NCBI GenBank assembly: GCA_026707945.1
Contig: JAPOVV010000038.1
Span: 62,001-126,000, forward strand
Reading direction: 5' to 3'
DNA: 64,000 bases
Origin: Gammaproteobacteria bacterium
GTDB taxonomy: Bacteria > Pseudomonadota > Gammaproteobacteria > Pseudomonadales > Azotimanducaceae
Of the stretch, positions 26,301-33,478 are shown one piece after another (positions within the stretch are counted from its first letter, which is position 1; each line of letters opens with the position of its first letter). The position numbers and the translations under genes were made by a program. The notes under the pieces are model-generated. The model saw nothing but the letters and a program-made list of their open reading frames with translations, was not told where the DNA came from and ran no database searches.

Positions 26301-26705
26301 AGCGTCGATTACGCTCACCGAATCTGATACGTGGTTTGAGACCCAGACTTCGGTGCCGTCGGGCTTGATACCGATACCGACCGGTTCGACGCCGACTCGG
26401 ATTCGAGCTACGACCTCATACGTTTCTGTATCAATGACATCAACGGTGTCCGACGGCGTATTGACGACGTAGACCCGATCTCCATCCGGGTGGACGGCGA
26501 TGGGTCGGGAGTGGGGACTCTCGAAGTTGAGATGTCCAGTCGTACGCTCTGTCGGCTCAGTCTCTTCTGAGGGGTCTGGATCGTCTGTTGCGGGTACCCA
26601 TGAACCACCGGTGCCGCCAATACAACTCACCAGTATCAGGAAACATGAAAGAAATCCGACCGAATAGACGCTTCGGTGCAGAAATTTGATGGAGCTACGC
26701 GACAT
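23349..26705 (-). CDS. Lipoprotein with YVTN beta-propeller, two haem-c motifs and C-terminal carbohydrate-binding-like domain
   Basis: A 1118-residue lipoprotein (lipobox LVSC, Cys28). Residues of about 60-480 form a YVTN-type beta-propeller (IAVHPDGDRVYVVNTPSDTVDVID and similar repeats). Two haem c-attachment motifs follow, C497-A-S-C-H and C652-G-N-C-H, in a cytochrome-peroxidase/MauG-like layout. After a linker, the last 150 residues (NVDTGPGGTQPY, then VWIDNVGVFFG) resemble a CBM4/9-like binding module. It is a probable extracytoplasmic oxidoreductase or electron-transfer protein. No cytochrome maturation genes are in the window. It is convergent with the four-cysteine gene and transcribed towards it. 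The substrate is unknown. Confidence 0.82.
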   Translation of the reverse strand: MSRSSIKFLHRSVYSVGFLSCFLILVSCIGGTGGSWVPATDDPDPSEETEPTERTTGHLNFESPHSRPIAVHPDGDRVYVVNTPSDTVDVIDTETYEVVARIRVGVEPVGIGIKPDGTEVWVSNHVSDSVSVIDADSSNVTYHQVLHTIQVFDEDTKSTRFDEPVSIAFVDDDKAYVALSSTNEIAVVDVATREVTARLQVTAQDPRAMVVRNDRLYVIPFESNNQTGVSGCLPENMATDPNCTFDADAHVVNAPDGNAQSLSLNYILDIVRDSRFPDRDLYIFDTETDELVEIVDTLGTLLYGIAVDSEGNVYVAQAEARNDANGKAGTEKHGLRELENRAFLNQITKVDCTGDTCDSPEFIDLEPLPPEHPERDEALATPFAIQISEDDTTIVATAAASDKVFTMSTESGEVLDQLVVESIPRGLALASNEDGDLQRAWVLNALANSVTVVDASNPEALSVLQTVQLEDPSDPILKQGRIAFNTADASTTGTFACASCHPDGHTDQLLWVLDTPLCDVGCDQIQPRLVQDIRGLLGTAPYHWDGIPGDPFGGINTGSIETYVEPNCDIDNEESCTLHLIDGSLKTTMCDQDDCTVNDDDKAGHLSADDRDAMSKYLLSVPYPPSVERPYDNTVTELGLEGIRDFHFNEQCGNCHYLPHWTTTNMGGSGMDLPTWRGASDRWKNAPQNRFFFVDQVGGDTRGFPERFSFTQSQKMYQMILEGSVGAPGSFARQITLNADTADLDLTSDLLRALELADQEGAIVLEGQGILLRNEDDPSIIDLSFEGDNYQDTLDNLTEYTRDELLDLARDDELLVTLTARFGTGVDYEHPQPTIWPAGFPIRLIFPGDRPQEFPELYEETEMRMRGDYIFEGARLYVDGRKVEGTISCETGELPDCEDNIVLIDLEELPSTGGLEIDGINVVADNATMHLLQVQNPQGLFSNDFPFFVLTESNTARYGNILGSDGTIDQQGGWRANTSAGSVTWNGEAHFTVHQAIDRQPWRVSLEHDVTVIEGRPYSICYTAKSDAYRYIEVNVDTGPGGTQPYRGLVSTGIDPEVGGGVRNIGVSLNTVYRQFHHRFIANETDRSARLTFNLAQSENDVWIDNVGVFFGKDCGDP

Positions 26706-26807
26706 GACGAATCACGTGTACGTGCTGAGCCTGGAGAATCGGAATCCCCCGAAAAGGCTCGTGATACCTTCTAAGAACGAGGAAGGTTTATACCAAAATC
26801 GAAGGGT

Positions 26808-27659
26808 TTACGCTAGGTTAGGATGCCAGTCATAGATGCGTGCGATATTGCCACCCATAAGTGCGCCTCTATCTGAGGAGCTCAGGACTTCTGAATTGCG
26901 GAAAGCATCGACTCCCTCTGCGTAGGTTAGAAGATTGACGGCGCGTGTCCAGTCCGTTCCCCAGAGGCATCGATCGATTCCGAATGTATCAAAAATGCGC
27001 TGCAATGGCTCCCAGATATCGGGGTATGGATAGGGTTCGTGCGACAACGTGCAAGCGCCAGTGATTTTGATTGCCACGTTCTCGTAAGCGGCGAGCGATA
27101 AAACTTTAGGTAGATCCCCAAATGGGTCCTCAGGGGGTGGCGGCTCAAAAGGTTGGCGCAGACCCAGGTGATCCAGGACAATCTGCGTATCTGGGTTGCG
27201 TTCCGCCAATCCACCTAGCAAAGGCGCGTTGCCCCAACACAGCACATTGACGGGGATTTGGGCTTGTCGTCCAGCTGCGAGGATGCGATTGAGTCCGGGA
27301 TCGTCTGCTTCGACTGCAAAAGGGTCCGGGAGCATGATGCGAGCGCCGACGGTGCCATCTAATCGAGACCAATTGACGACTTGCTCGACGACGTCTTCAG
27401 CATGAGGGTCGAACGGTTTGATTAGCCCAAATCGGGTTGGGTGTTTCGCGTGGACCTCTAAGGCGTAGCTCGCGTCATAGCGGTACATGCTGTAGGGAGA
27501 TACCAGCAGCGCGCCGTCCACACCGACTTCGTCCATGGCGGCGACCATTTGGTCGCCGGTAGCCTCCTCGGGGCCGTGCAAGAAGCCAATCCAGGGGCGT
27601 TCCGGTCGATCGCTCTCGTAAGCGTGGACCTGAGCATCAATTACGGGTGAATCAGGCAT
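26808..27659 (-). CDS. Amidohydrolase family (amidohydrolase 2) metal-dependent hydrolase
   Basis: A TIM-barrel hydrolase of about 283 residues, possibly a lactonase or decarboxylase-like enzyme. It opens with VIDAQVHAY, where the first metal ligands D-x-H are seen, and later shows VLDHLGL (barrel strand), AIKITGA and the closing CLWGTDWTR, with the conserved Asp. The ATG at 27659 follows a GGGAAG site; the listed frame starts ten codons upstream. It diverges from the pyrimidine-dimer glycosylase gene across 150 bases. No partner enzyme is adjacent, so the substrate cannot be inferred. Confidence 0.88.
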   Translation of the reverse strand: MPDSPVIDAQVHAYESDRPERPWIGFLHGPEEATGDQMVAAMDEVGVDGALLVSPYSMYRYDASYALEVHAKHPTRFGLIKPFDPHAEDVVEQVVNWSRLDGTVGARIMLPDPFAVEADDPGLNRILAAGRQAQIPVNVLCWGNAPLLGGLAERNPDTQIVLDHLGLRQPFEPPPPEDPFGDLPKVLSLAAYENVAIKITGACTLSHEPYPYPDIWEPLQRIFDTFGIDRCLWGTDWTRAVNLLTYAEGVDAFRNSEVLSSSDRGALMGGNIARIYDWHPNLA

Positions 27660-27808
27660 GGCTTCCCTTGCTAGGCTTAGCGGAATCACTAATTAAATAT
27701 GGACGGATATAAGAGGAATGTCTCCAAGCTGTTTGCAGACGAAATCTCCTACAAAGCTGTCTAAATCACGTAAGGTCAAGTTAGTCGATATATAGGAGCT
27801 AGCGTCGG

Positions 27809-28234
27809 GTGCGTCTCTGGAGTATTCATCCATCGCAATTGGACGCTCGCGGCTTAGTAGCGTTATGGCGAGAGGCGCTTCTGGCGCAAGCGGTACTTCG
27901 AGGGGAAACGAGCGGATATAGGTGTCATCCTCAGTTGAGCAGATTCCAGTCACAAACATCGCCGACTGGGTATATCGCGGAATATCTAAAGGCAGTACAC
28001 GTCGAGTCAGTTGAAAGGGGATATCGGTTTAACGCGAGCAAGATCGGACAGGAAAGGACTTCGGGGCTAATTGAGGTAACCCACGGTCAACTAGCATTCG
28101 AGTGGCAGCATTTGATGGCGAAACTTGCGACCCGAGCTCCGGAATTGCACGCTCAGCAACACGAGCTGACGCCGCGAATTCATACGTTGTTTAAGGCGAT
28201 ACCTGGTGCCATTGAGACTTGGGAACGGCCGTGA
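27809..28234 (+). CDS. Pyrimidine dimer DNA glycosylase (T4 endonuclease V family)
   Basis: A 141-residue protein matching the Pyr_excise family, related to phage T4 DenV. It opens MRLWSIHPSQLDARGLVALWREALLAQAVL, then has GYRCHPQLSRF, and ends with IHTLFKAIPG. The first residues after the start are the catalytic part in T4 DenV, where the N-terminal amino group is the nucleophile (Thr2); here residue 2 is Arg, so the catalytic residue in this bacterial branch is not clear. It would repair UV-induced pyrimidine dimers. The start is GTG. There is no DNA-repair neighbour. It diverges from the amidohydrolase gene. Confidence 0.83.
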   Translation: MRLWSIHPSQLDARGLVALWREALLAQAVLRGETSGYRCHPQLSRFQSQTSPTGYIAEYLKAVHVESVERGYRFNASKIGQERTSGLIEVTHGQLAFEWQHLMAKLATRAPELHAQQHELTPRIHTLFKAIPGAIETWERP

Positions 28235-28385
28235 ACACGTTCGATGTACTTTAGGGGTGTAAAAACAGCGAAACCTCAACGATGTTGACGATAAGACGCT
28301 CGTTCCCAATAACCATAGGCGAAGCGATGGGTTGAAAGCCTCTACCCGCGGAGCTAAATTGAGCGTTGTGAATATTTTAGGTTGA

Positions 28386-28418
28386 GTACAATATGAATAT
28401 TTAACTTTCATATTGTAC
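28386..28418. promoter_or_regulatory. Perfect 12-bp inverted repeat ahead of the AAA/DUF4143 gene
   Basis: Arms GTACAATATGAA (28386-28397) and TTCATATTGTAC (28407-28418) are exact reverse complements, with a 9-base A+T-rich spacer. The right arm ends 18 bases before the ATG at 28437, so a bound dimer or an RNA hairpin would interfere with transcription or translation of the ATPase gene. No regulator is adjacent. Confidence 0.6.
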
Positions 28419-28436
28419 AAAAGAGTTTGTTCGGTA

Positions 28437-30164
28437 ATGATTGAGCGGGATTTGGCCGGTCTCCTCATAGATCGATTCTCACATGTCCCATGCGTCATGG
28501 TGACAGGACCACGTCGGGCGGGTAAAACGACTTTGTGCCGGAAATCCTTGCCGCATCTACCTTATGCTGATCTCGAATTACCAGAACAACGGGAATTTGC
28601 AGCACAAGATCCAAACGGATTTTTGGCGTCATTAGGCGATCACGCGATTATCGACGAAATCCAACGGGCACCTGATCTGATCCGATACCTTCAATTAGAC
28701 GAGACTGACAAACAGCAGGACGGTCGATTCATCTTTATCAGTAGCGAGAATTCTGAAATCATCGGTGCGATGAATGAGTCTTTGGTGGGACGGGCTGCGA
28801 CGCTGTGCCTATTACCGCTGACATTGAGAGAACGCACACGGGCTGGTGCTTCTGGCACATTGAATGACGTACTGTATTCCGGGTTCTATCCGAGAATTTA
28901 TGACCAGGCTATATCGCCGCGTATGGTTCTGTCAGAGTGCTTCGCGACGTTTCTCGATCGTGATATCCGCCGCATCGGTGGTGTCCGCGATGTAGCTAAT
29001 TTCGATCTATTTACACGCCTGTGTGCAGGGCGTGTCGGCCGAACCATGGACTTGGTGGCTTTAGGACGAGATGCAGGCGTGTCGCATACGACCGCTCGTA
29101 ATTGGTTCCGCATCTTGGAAGACACCTATATCGCGTTTCGATTTCCGCCCACACAGGCGGAAACCCATAAGAGGCTGGTGAAATCGCCCAAACTCTATTT
29201 CTATGACGTGGGATTGGCCGCTTATTTGATGGGAATTGAGACTAGCGATCAGATCACCACGCACCCACTGCGCGGCGCACTATTCGAAAACATGGTCGTC
29301 ACTGAAGCGCTGAAGTACCGGTTTAACAAAGGTATGCCGTCAAATCTGTCCTTTTTCCGCGACAATCACGGACTGGAGTGCGAGCTGCTGTTTGGTCGAC
29401 AGACATCAGACGCAGTGATGGAGATCAGGAGTAGCGCAACGATCCCGCCCGACGCACTAGATTCGCTGAACACAATTGAACAAGCACTTCCTGATGTAGA
29501 GTCGAAATACCTCATATATGGCGGTACCGTTCACCAATCTAGAGGCGACGTGGAAATAGTGCCTTTTAACAGTGTTTCCGACCTATTTGAGAAGCTAGAG
29601 ATCAGTCGAGACATCGAGTCTACAGACGAATATCGTGTCGACGCACCGATGTCAAGCCTTGACTCAAATCGATTGAACGACGTGTATGCCCATTGGGTAA
29701 ACCCCGTGATTCAGTCTCTCACGAGTTCATTGGAGGAGTTTCAAACGACGTTCGGATCGATATCCCAACTTGAGTTTGTCGAGCATGGTCAGAATCAAGT
29801 TATTTCACCTACGCTGTTCTCAGCCGAGAGCTGGGAAACAACCAAACAGGATCATCTTGCGGTCGGGCTCGACGAGCTTTCTGAACGAGAGCCCTTAACG
29901 CTGGTACACCAGACGACACTCACCGGTTTCGCTTCTGATAAGCGTGGCGAACTCGCAATAGAGGTTCGTTTTCAATGGACGCTCAGTAACGAAGGACTTA
30001 GGCAAATGGTTTTGATCGACGGGGAATCTATGCGTGATCTCGATTCGGAGCTCGTTGCTTACGAAAACTTAGGTTCGTTCGGCGCCTCTATAGACAGTAC
30101 AAGCGCCGAGGTTCTAGACCAAATCCGAACTCAGATCGCACGTCATGAGGAAAACACTGCGTAG
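28437..30164 (+). CDS. AAA ATPase with DUF4143 domain and long C-terminal extension
   Basis: A 575-residue ATPase of the AAA_14/DUF4143 family. Walker A is GPRRAGKT at 24-31 and Walker B is AIIDEIQ with D73 and E74. Residues of about 180-350 form the DUF4143 region (FATFLDRDIRRIGGV, then NLSFFRDNHGLECELLF, a nuclease-like fold core with conserved acidic residues). Family members are usually about 400 residues, but here about 175 more follow, beta-rich and of no recognised family. The ATG at 28437 follows the perfect palindrome at 28386-28418 by 18 bases. The function of the family is unclear. It is convergent with the ECF sigma gene. Confidence 0.85.
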   Translation: MIERDLAGLLIDRFSHVPCVMVTGPRRAGKTTLCRKSLPHLPYADLELPEQREFAAQDPNGFLASLGDHAIIDEIQRAPDLIRYLQLDETDKQQDGRFIFISSENSEIIGAMNESLVGRAATLCLLPLTLRERTRAGASGTLNDVLYSGFYPRIYDQAISPRMVLSECFATFLDRDIRRIGGVRDVANFDLFTRLCAGRVGRTMDLVALGRDAGVSHTTARNWFRILEDTYIAFRFPPTQAETHKRLVKSPKLYFYDVGLAAYLMGIETSDQITTHPLRGALFENMVVTEALKYRFNKGMPSNLSFFRDNHGLECELLFGRQTSDAVMEIRSSATIPPDALDSLNTIEQALPDVESKYLIYGGTVHQSRGDVEIVPFNSVSDLFEKLEISRDIESTDEYRVDAPMSSLDSNRLNDVYAHWVNPVIQSLTSSLEEFQTTFGSISQLEFVEHGQNQVISPTLFSAESWETTKQDHLAVGLDELSEREPLTLVHQTTLTGFASDKRGELAIEVRFQWTLSNEGLRQMVLIDGESMRDLDSELVAYENLGSFGASIDSTSAEVLDQIRTQIARHEENTA

Positions 30165-30230
30165 TCATCGCGGTTGATCGCAGATACAAACGATTATGGA
30201 CAAGCCGTCTACGGGCTATCTCGTATCCGA

Positions 30231-31574
30231 TTAGTGTTGTCGCTCGAACATCGCAAGCGCGGCATCTTCGTCGTCGACTGTAATGAAACTCTCTCGCTCG
30301 TCACCCATACCGATAAACGCGCCGTCGTCATCCGTCCAGATATAAGCATTGCGTCCCATTTCGGCTTTCATGTCAATCTCAAACGTGTGACTAAGACCGA
30401 CCGGCGGGCCGCTACGACCAGCGTAGCGTACTTCAGTTGGCAGCACAGCCCATTGTCGACCTTCTAAGGATCGTTCGAAAGCGATTAGCCGAATCGGTGT
30501 GACTGTTTCTGTATCGCGTGGAAGTTGGCACACATAAAAAGCGGCTTGTATATCCGGAACCAATGGACCATCACCAGCAACGTCCATCGTCGTGGTGCCC
30601 GCGTTCGATTGAATGGAGAGTTTCGCGCCATTTGAGACGCATTTGATTAATTGGTCTTGGTCGTAATGCATACCGCGCTTTGCCATTGCTTCGTTAGCTG
30701 AATCAGTAGCTCCTTCCTTTGTTCGAAAAGACGACCACTTAAACGAGTGAATATCCTCTATCGAAAATTCATTCTCGAACCAGAGACGAGCCGCCGAATT
30801 CCGCGGGTCGCCGATGGGTGCGGCATCAAGAGCCATATCCAGTCGATAACTCAGCGTAACGTTTCCATTGGTCTCTGCTTTAGCAGATAAATGGCCTATG
30901 CCACGCGACTTCGTATGCATGGTCACAAACCAAACACTCTTCCAACGCTCGACAAAGGATGCGACATCGGCTGACGTATTTGAATCAGAATTCATAAATG
31001 CGGTTTCCGGTAGTTGTGAGGGAACGTAGATGCCTTTGGACTCTAGCGCGGCACGAACACGTTCAATACCTCGAGCCAATCTAGAAGCGACCGTACCAGG
31101 ACGAAGATCGAGCTGGCGAGAAATCTCGTCGTAGCTCAGGCCTTCGAAGTAACGCTTGAGCAAAGGGTCACGAAAACGACTATCCGTACGATGGATTTCG
31201 TCGTAGATTGCGTTAAGGAGGTCCACATCGTCGCCGTTCGCTTCGACGATCGACGATGAACAAATGTCTGTCGCGTATGCGTGTTCACGGTTCGTTCGAC
31301 GGCTGGATTCGCGAATGAGGTCTTTGGCGGTCGCTGAAATGACGGTGTGCCACCAACCCAAAGGGTTATTCACGCGTCCACCAACAGGTTCTGCGCTCAT
31401 CAGTCGAATGATCGAAGCTTGAACGACATCCTCTGCTTCATCTTCTGAAACATAACGTCGCGCGCACCTAATCGCCCAAGCGCGGTGCTTCTGTACGAAT
31501 TGCGCAAGGGCTTGATCGTCGGCCGCACTGTAATAGCGCGAGATTAAGTCAGCGTCGTTCTTTTGGTCTGCCAC
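30231..31574 (-). CDS. ECF-type sigma factor with about 260-residue C-terminal extension
   Basis: RNA polymerase sigma factor. Region 2 lies near YYSAADDQALAQFVQKHRAW, then SEDEAEDVVQASIIRL. Region 4 includes LLKRYFEGLSYDEISRQLDLRPGTVASRLARGIERV, with the helix-turn-helix. These occupy roughly residues 1-185 of 447. The rest is a separate domain of unknown type, predicted beta-rich, with FVTMHTKSRGIGHLSAKAETNGN and an acidic end. ECF sigmas are normally about 190 residues; C-terminal extensions in some ECF groups regulate activity without a membrane anti-sigma. No transmembrane segment is seen. The start is GTG. It converges on the AAA/DUF4143 gene. Confidence 0.85.
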   Translation of the reverse strand: MADQKNDADLISRYYSAADDQALAQFVQKHRAWAIRCARRYVSEDEAEDVVQASIIRLMSAEPVGGRVNNPLGWWHTVISATAKDLIRESSRRTNREHAYATDICSSSIVEANGDDVDLLNAIYDEIHRTDSRFRDPLLKRYFEGLSYDEISRQLDLRPGTVASRLARGIERVRAALESKGIYVPSQLPETAFMNSDSNTSADVASFVERWKSVWFVTMHTKSRGIGHLSAKAETNGNVTLSYRLDMALDAAPIGDPRNSAARLWFENEFSIEDIHSFKWSSFRTKEGATDSANEAMAKRGMHYDQDQLIKCVSNGAKLSIQSNAGTTTMDVAGDGPLVPDIQAAFYVCQLPRDTETVTPIRLIAFERSLEGRQWAVLPTEVRYAGRSGPPVGLSHTFEIDMKAEMGRNAYIWTDDDGAFIGMGDERESFITVDDEDAALAMFERQH

Positions 31575-31755
31575 AATTGATGAAGGTCGGCATCTATTGG
31601 TTTGTCGCCGACGAAGTGCGTTTTGTTCCCGAAAAATCGTTTAGTGAGTTAGAACCTGACTGCCGGGGTCGCAGCGGCGCGAATGCGTGGATTGTTTAAC
31701 GATATTAGCATCGTGTGAAGGTAAGTAAACACGATCTCAATTCGATTTAGTATAT

Positions 31756-31790
31756 ATTGCTAATTCGTTTAAAAACAATTAGTTAGCAAT
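31756..31790. repeat. 8-bp perfect inverted repeat
   Basis: ATTGCTAA (31756-31763) and TTAGCAAT (31783-31790), with a 19-base A+T-rich spacer. It lies about 180 bases upstream of the sigma-factor start. Confidence 0.4.
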
Positions 31791-31797
31791 CAGTCGC

Positions 31798-31830
31798 AGT
31801 ATAGATGGCGATGCTACCGCCATTTATACT
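31798..31830. terminator. Strong 13-bp hairpin with downstream T-tract
   Basis: Arms AGTATAGATGGCG (31798-31810) and CGCCATTTATACT (31818-31830) pair at 12 of 13 positions, the exception being a G-U pair in RNA, with a 7-base loop. TTTTT follows at 31834-31838, as in a factor-independent terminator read on the plus strand. No plus-strand gene leads into it, so it may end a small RNA or be a regulatory hairpin. Confidence 0.45.
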
Positions 31831-32134
31831 AGATTTTTCGCTATAGCAATGTCAATTTTAGTCTTTCGCGATAGGACGGCGCACTCAACCATCCGTCTAA
31901 TGATCATACATGAAGTAGTGAAAGACTAAACTTGGCGATATGTTAAATAACTAAACACTAGAGTTCACTTCAGAGAGCGAATTCGAGGACCCTGATTCCG
32001 TCGACGAGTCTTGAAGTCGTGTCAGCGCACACCAGCACTTGGAACTCTCAATTTTACACTCGGTCAAGTTTTCATATTCGTAACACATCGGTTACGGCTC
32101 GGGCGTACTAGCGGAAGAAAACTCACTTTAGTTA

Positions 32135-32162
32135 ACGGATTTTAGAGATCATCAAAATCCGT
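32135..32162. repeat. 9-bp perfect inverted repeat beyond the GIY-YIG gene
   Basis: Arms ACGGATTTT (32135-32143) and AAAATCCGT (32154-32162), with a 10-base loop. It lies about 45 bases beyond the minus-strand GIY-YIG stop codon, so it may end that transcript, though the U-run on that strand is poor. Confidence 0.4.
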
Positions 32163-32205
32163 AGACACCATAGTGTTGTACTATGAAATCTAAGGATTGT
32201 CAGCC

Positions 32206-33360
32206 TCAGAATAGAAATTCTCGCAACGATCGCACAGTATTGCGCCTAGACTCCCCCTGATTTGCGTTTATGAATCCTTCCAAGTAGAGGTTCGACAAAA
32301 ATCCGCTACTCGAATCCGAGCTACGTACATTGTGATTTTTTGCTTTTGCGTAGTCAAGTACTAGGCTGAGGAGAAAGTCTTCGCTATCACGGTTTGGTTT
32401 AGCCGGATTCCCATTTGGTTTGACGCGTGGTAGAAAGTAAATTGTCCAGTTTCCTCGTACTGACCTGACACTCTTGGATAACCTTCTTTCATCTATACGA
32501 AATCCCTCGAAATACTGGGTCGTATTTACTGCTTGTCTATGAGAGGATTCCCAGCCGTTGAGATTGCCGACAAATACGGGTTTCACGCTATTTCGGTATT
32601 GAGATAGAATAATATAAACACCGGAGCTATTGGCGATATCGAACTGCTCCCGATCGCTTATGTTCTCGAATAATTCGCCAAATCTAGGATAGTCAAGTTG
32701 TTTGGGAAGTTGCCAACTTTTAATCGGCACTTCGTACGGTCCCAGTACACGATAATTGTTCGATTTTTTACTGTCAACGTTTATCGCTATTGGTTTTCCC
32801 GTAATCCCCAATGAACCCCAAAGATGCTTTACGTCACGTCTGCGTCGTCCAGCCTTACTGTCATTGAGTAAGCCTTCGATGAAGGTGGTTTTATAGTTTC
32901 TTAAACCTACGACGTTCAACAGTTCTGCGTTGCTCTGTAACGCGAATTGAATGAACATTTTTTCTAGGAAACGTAAGCCATCGTAGGTACCCTCCGTCGC
33001 GCTTTCCGAAAAAGAACCGTCTTGATCGCATCTTACGATAAAGAACATAACCGCCTCGCCCTTATTTTTATAGATAGCGTTCAGTACCTTGTTGTAACTG
33101 TTGCGGTTCCTGCCGTTAAAACACTCACCTCTGAAATTGAGCTTCTCCGCCTTTCCAACGTACCAAATACGGTCTCGACTGAGTTCTTTTCTCCGTCCTT
33201 CTTGACCCTTAACACCAAATAAATAAACACCGCATGTTGACGATAGTTCATCGAGTTCGGGAGTACCTGACCAAAAGGCTCTAATATCGGAGTCGTCAAT
33301 GAACCCCGGATGGTCGTTGCCTACGGGTACTGGATACGGTCCGAAGATTTGGAAATTCAT
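32206..33360 (-). CDS. Protein with two tandem GIY-YIG-like modules
   Basis: A 384-residue protein with A+T-richer coding DNA than its neighbours. The first module has GVY (44-46), YVG (67-69), a following basic stretch (KAEKLNFRGE) and Glu133 in FLEKMFIQF before AELLN, matching the order of GIY-YIG nuclease motifs. A second, weaker module has GVY (247-249) and FVG (263-265), with no obvious catalytic Glu. Each module is preceded by a similar segment: FGPYPVPV at 6-13 and LGPYEVPI at 206-213. It therefore looks like an internal duplication in which the second copy may have lost activity. No membrane or signal segment is seen. The partner and target are unknown. Confidence 0.6.
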   Translation of the reverse strand: MNFQIFGPYPVPVGNDHPGFIDDSDIRAFWSGTPELDELSSTCGVYLFGVKGQEGRRKELSRDRIWYVGKAEKLNFRGECFNGRNRNSYNKVLNAIYKNKGEAVMFFIVRCDQDGSFSESATEGTYDGLRFLEKMFIQFALQSNAELLNVVGLRNYKTTFIEGLLNDSKAGRRRRDVKHLWGSLGITGKPIAINVDSKKSNNYRVLGPYEVPIKSWQLPKQLDYPRFGELFENISDREQFDIANSSGVYIILSQYRNSVKPVFVGNLNGWESSHRQAVNTTQYFEGFRIDERRLSKSVRSVRGNWTIYFLPRVKPNGNPAKPNRDSEDFLLSLVLDYAKAKNHNVRSSDSSSGFLSNLYLEGFINANQGESRRNTVRSLREFLF

Positions 33361-33478
33361 ACTGTTGCTTCCACTATCGCATAGGTTGACGTCAATCGAG
33401 ATGTCACATTTGACCTCTAGCTATATTTATACGAATCACGCAAACTGAGGCTAAATATTCATTCATTAACGATTGGAC

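Larger units (their letters stand above)
31575..32205. other. AT-rich stretch with several inverted repeats, no gene
   Basis: About 630 bases with no coding frame, strongly A+T rich between 31730 and 31960. It contains three inverted repeats, listed separately, at 31756-31790, 31798-31830 and 32135-32162. It lies upstream of the divergent sigma gene and beyond the 3' end of the GIY-YIG gene. No tRNA, IS end or phage-like frame is seen. It could hold regulatory RNA or the scar of an insertion. Confidence 0.5.

Noticed and set aside
27693..27959. Minus-strand frame of 88 codons
   Set aside because: It overlaps the start of the well-supported pyrimidine-dimer glycosylase and the divergent promoter region.
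28437..33360. A defence island made of the ATPase, sigma factor and GIY-YIG protein
   Set aside because: The three are not in one operon, directions differ, and no known defence gene, integrase or methylase is present; the link would be guesswork.
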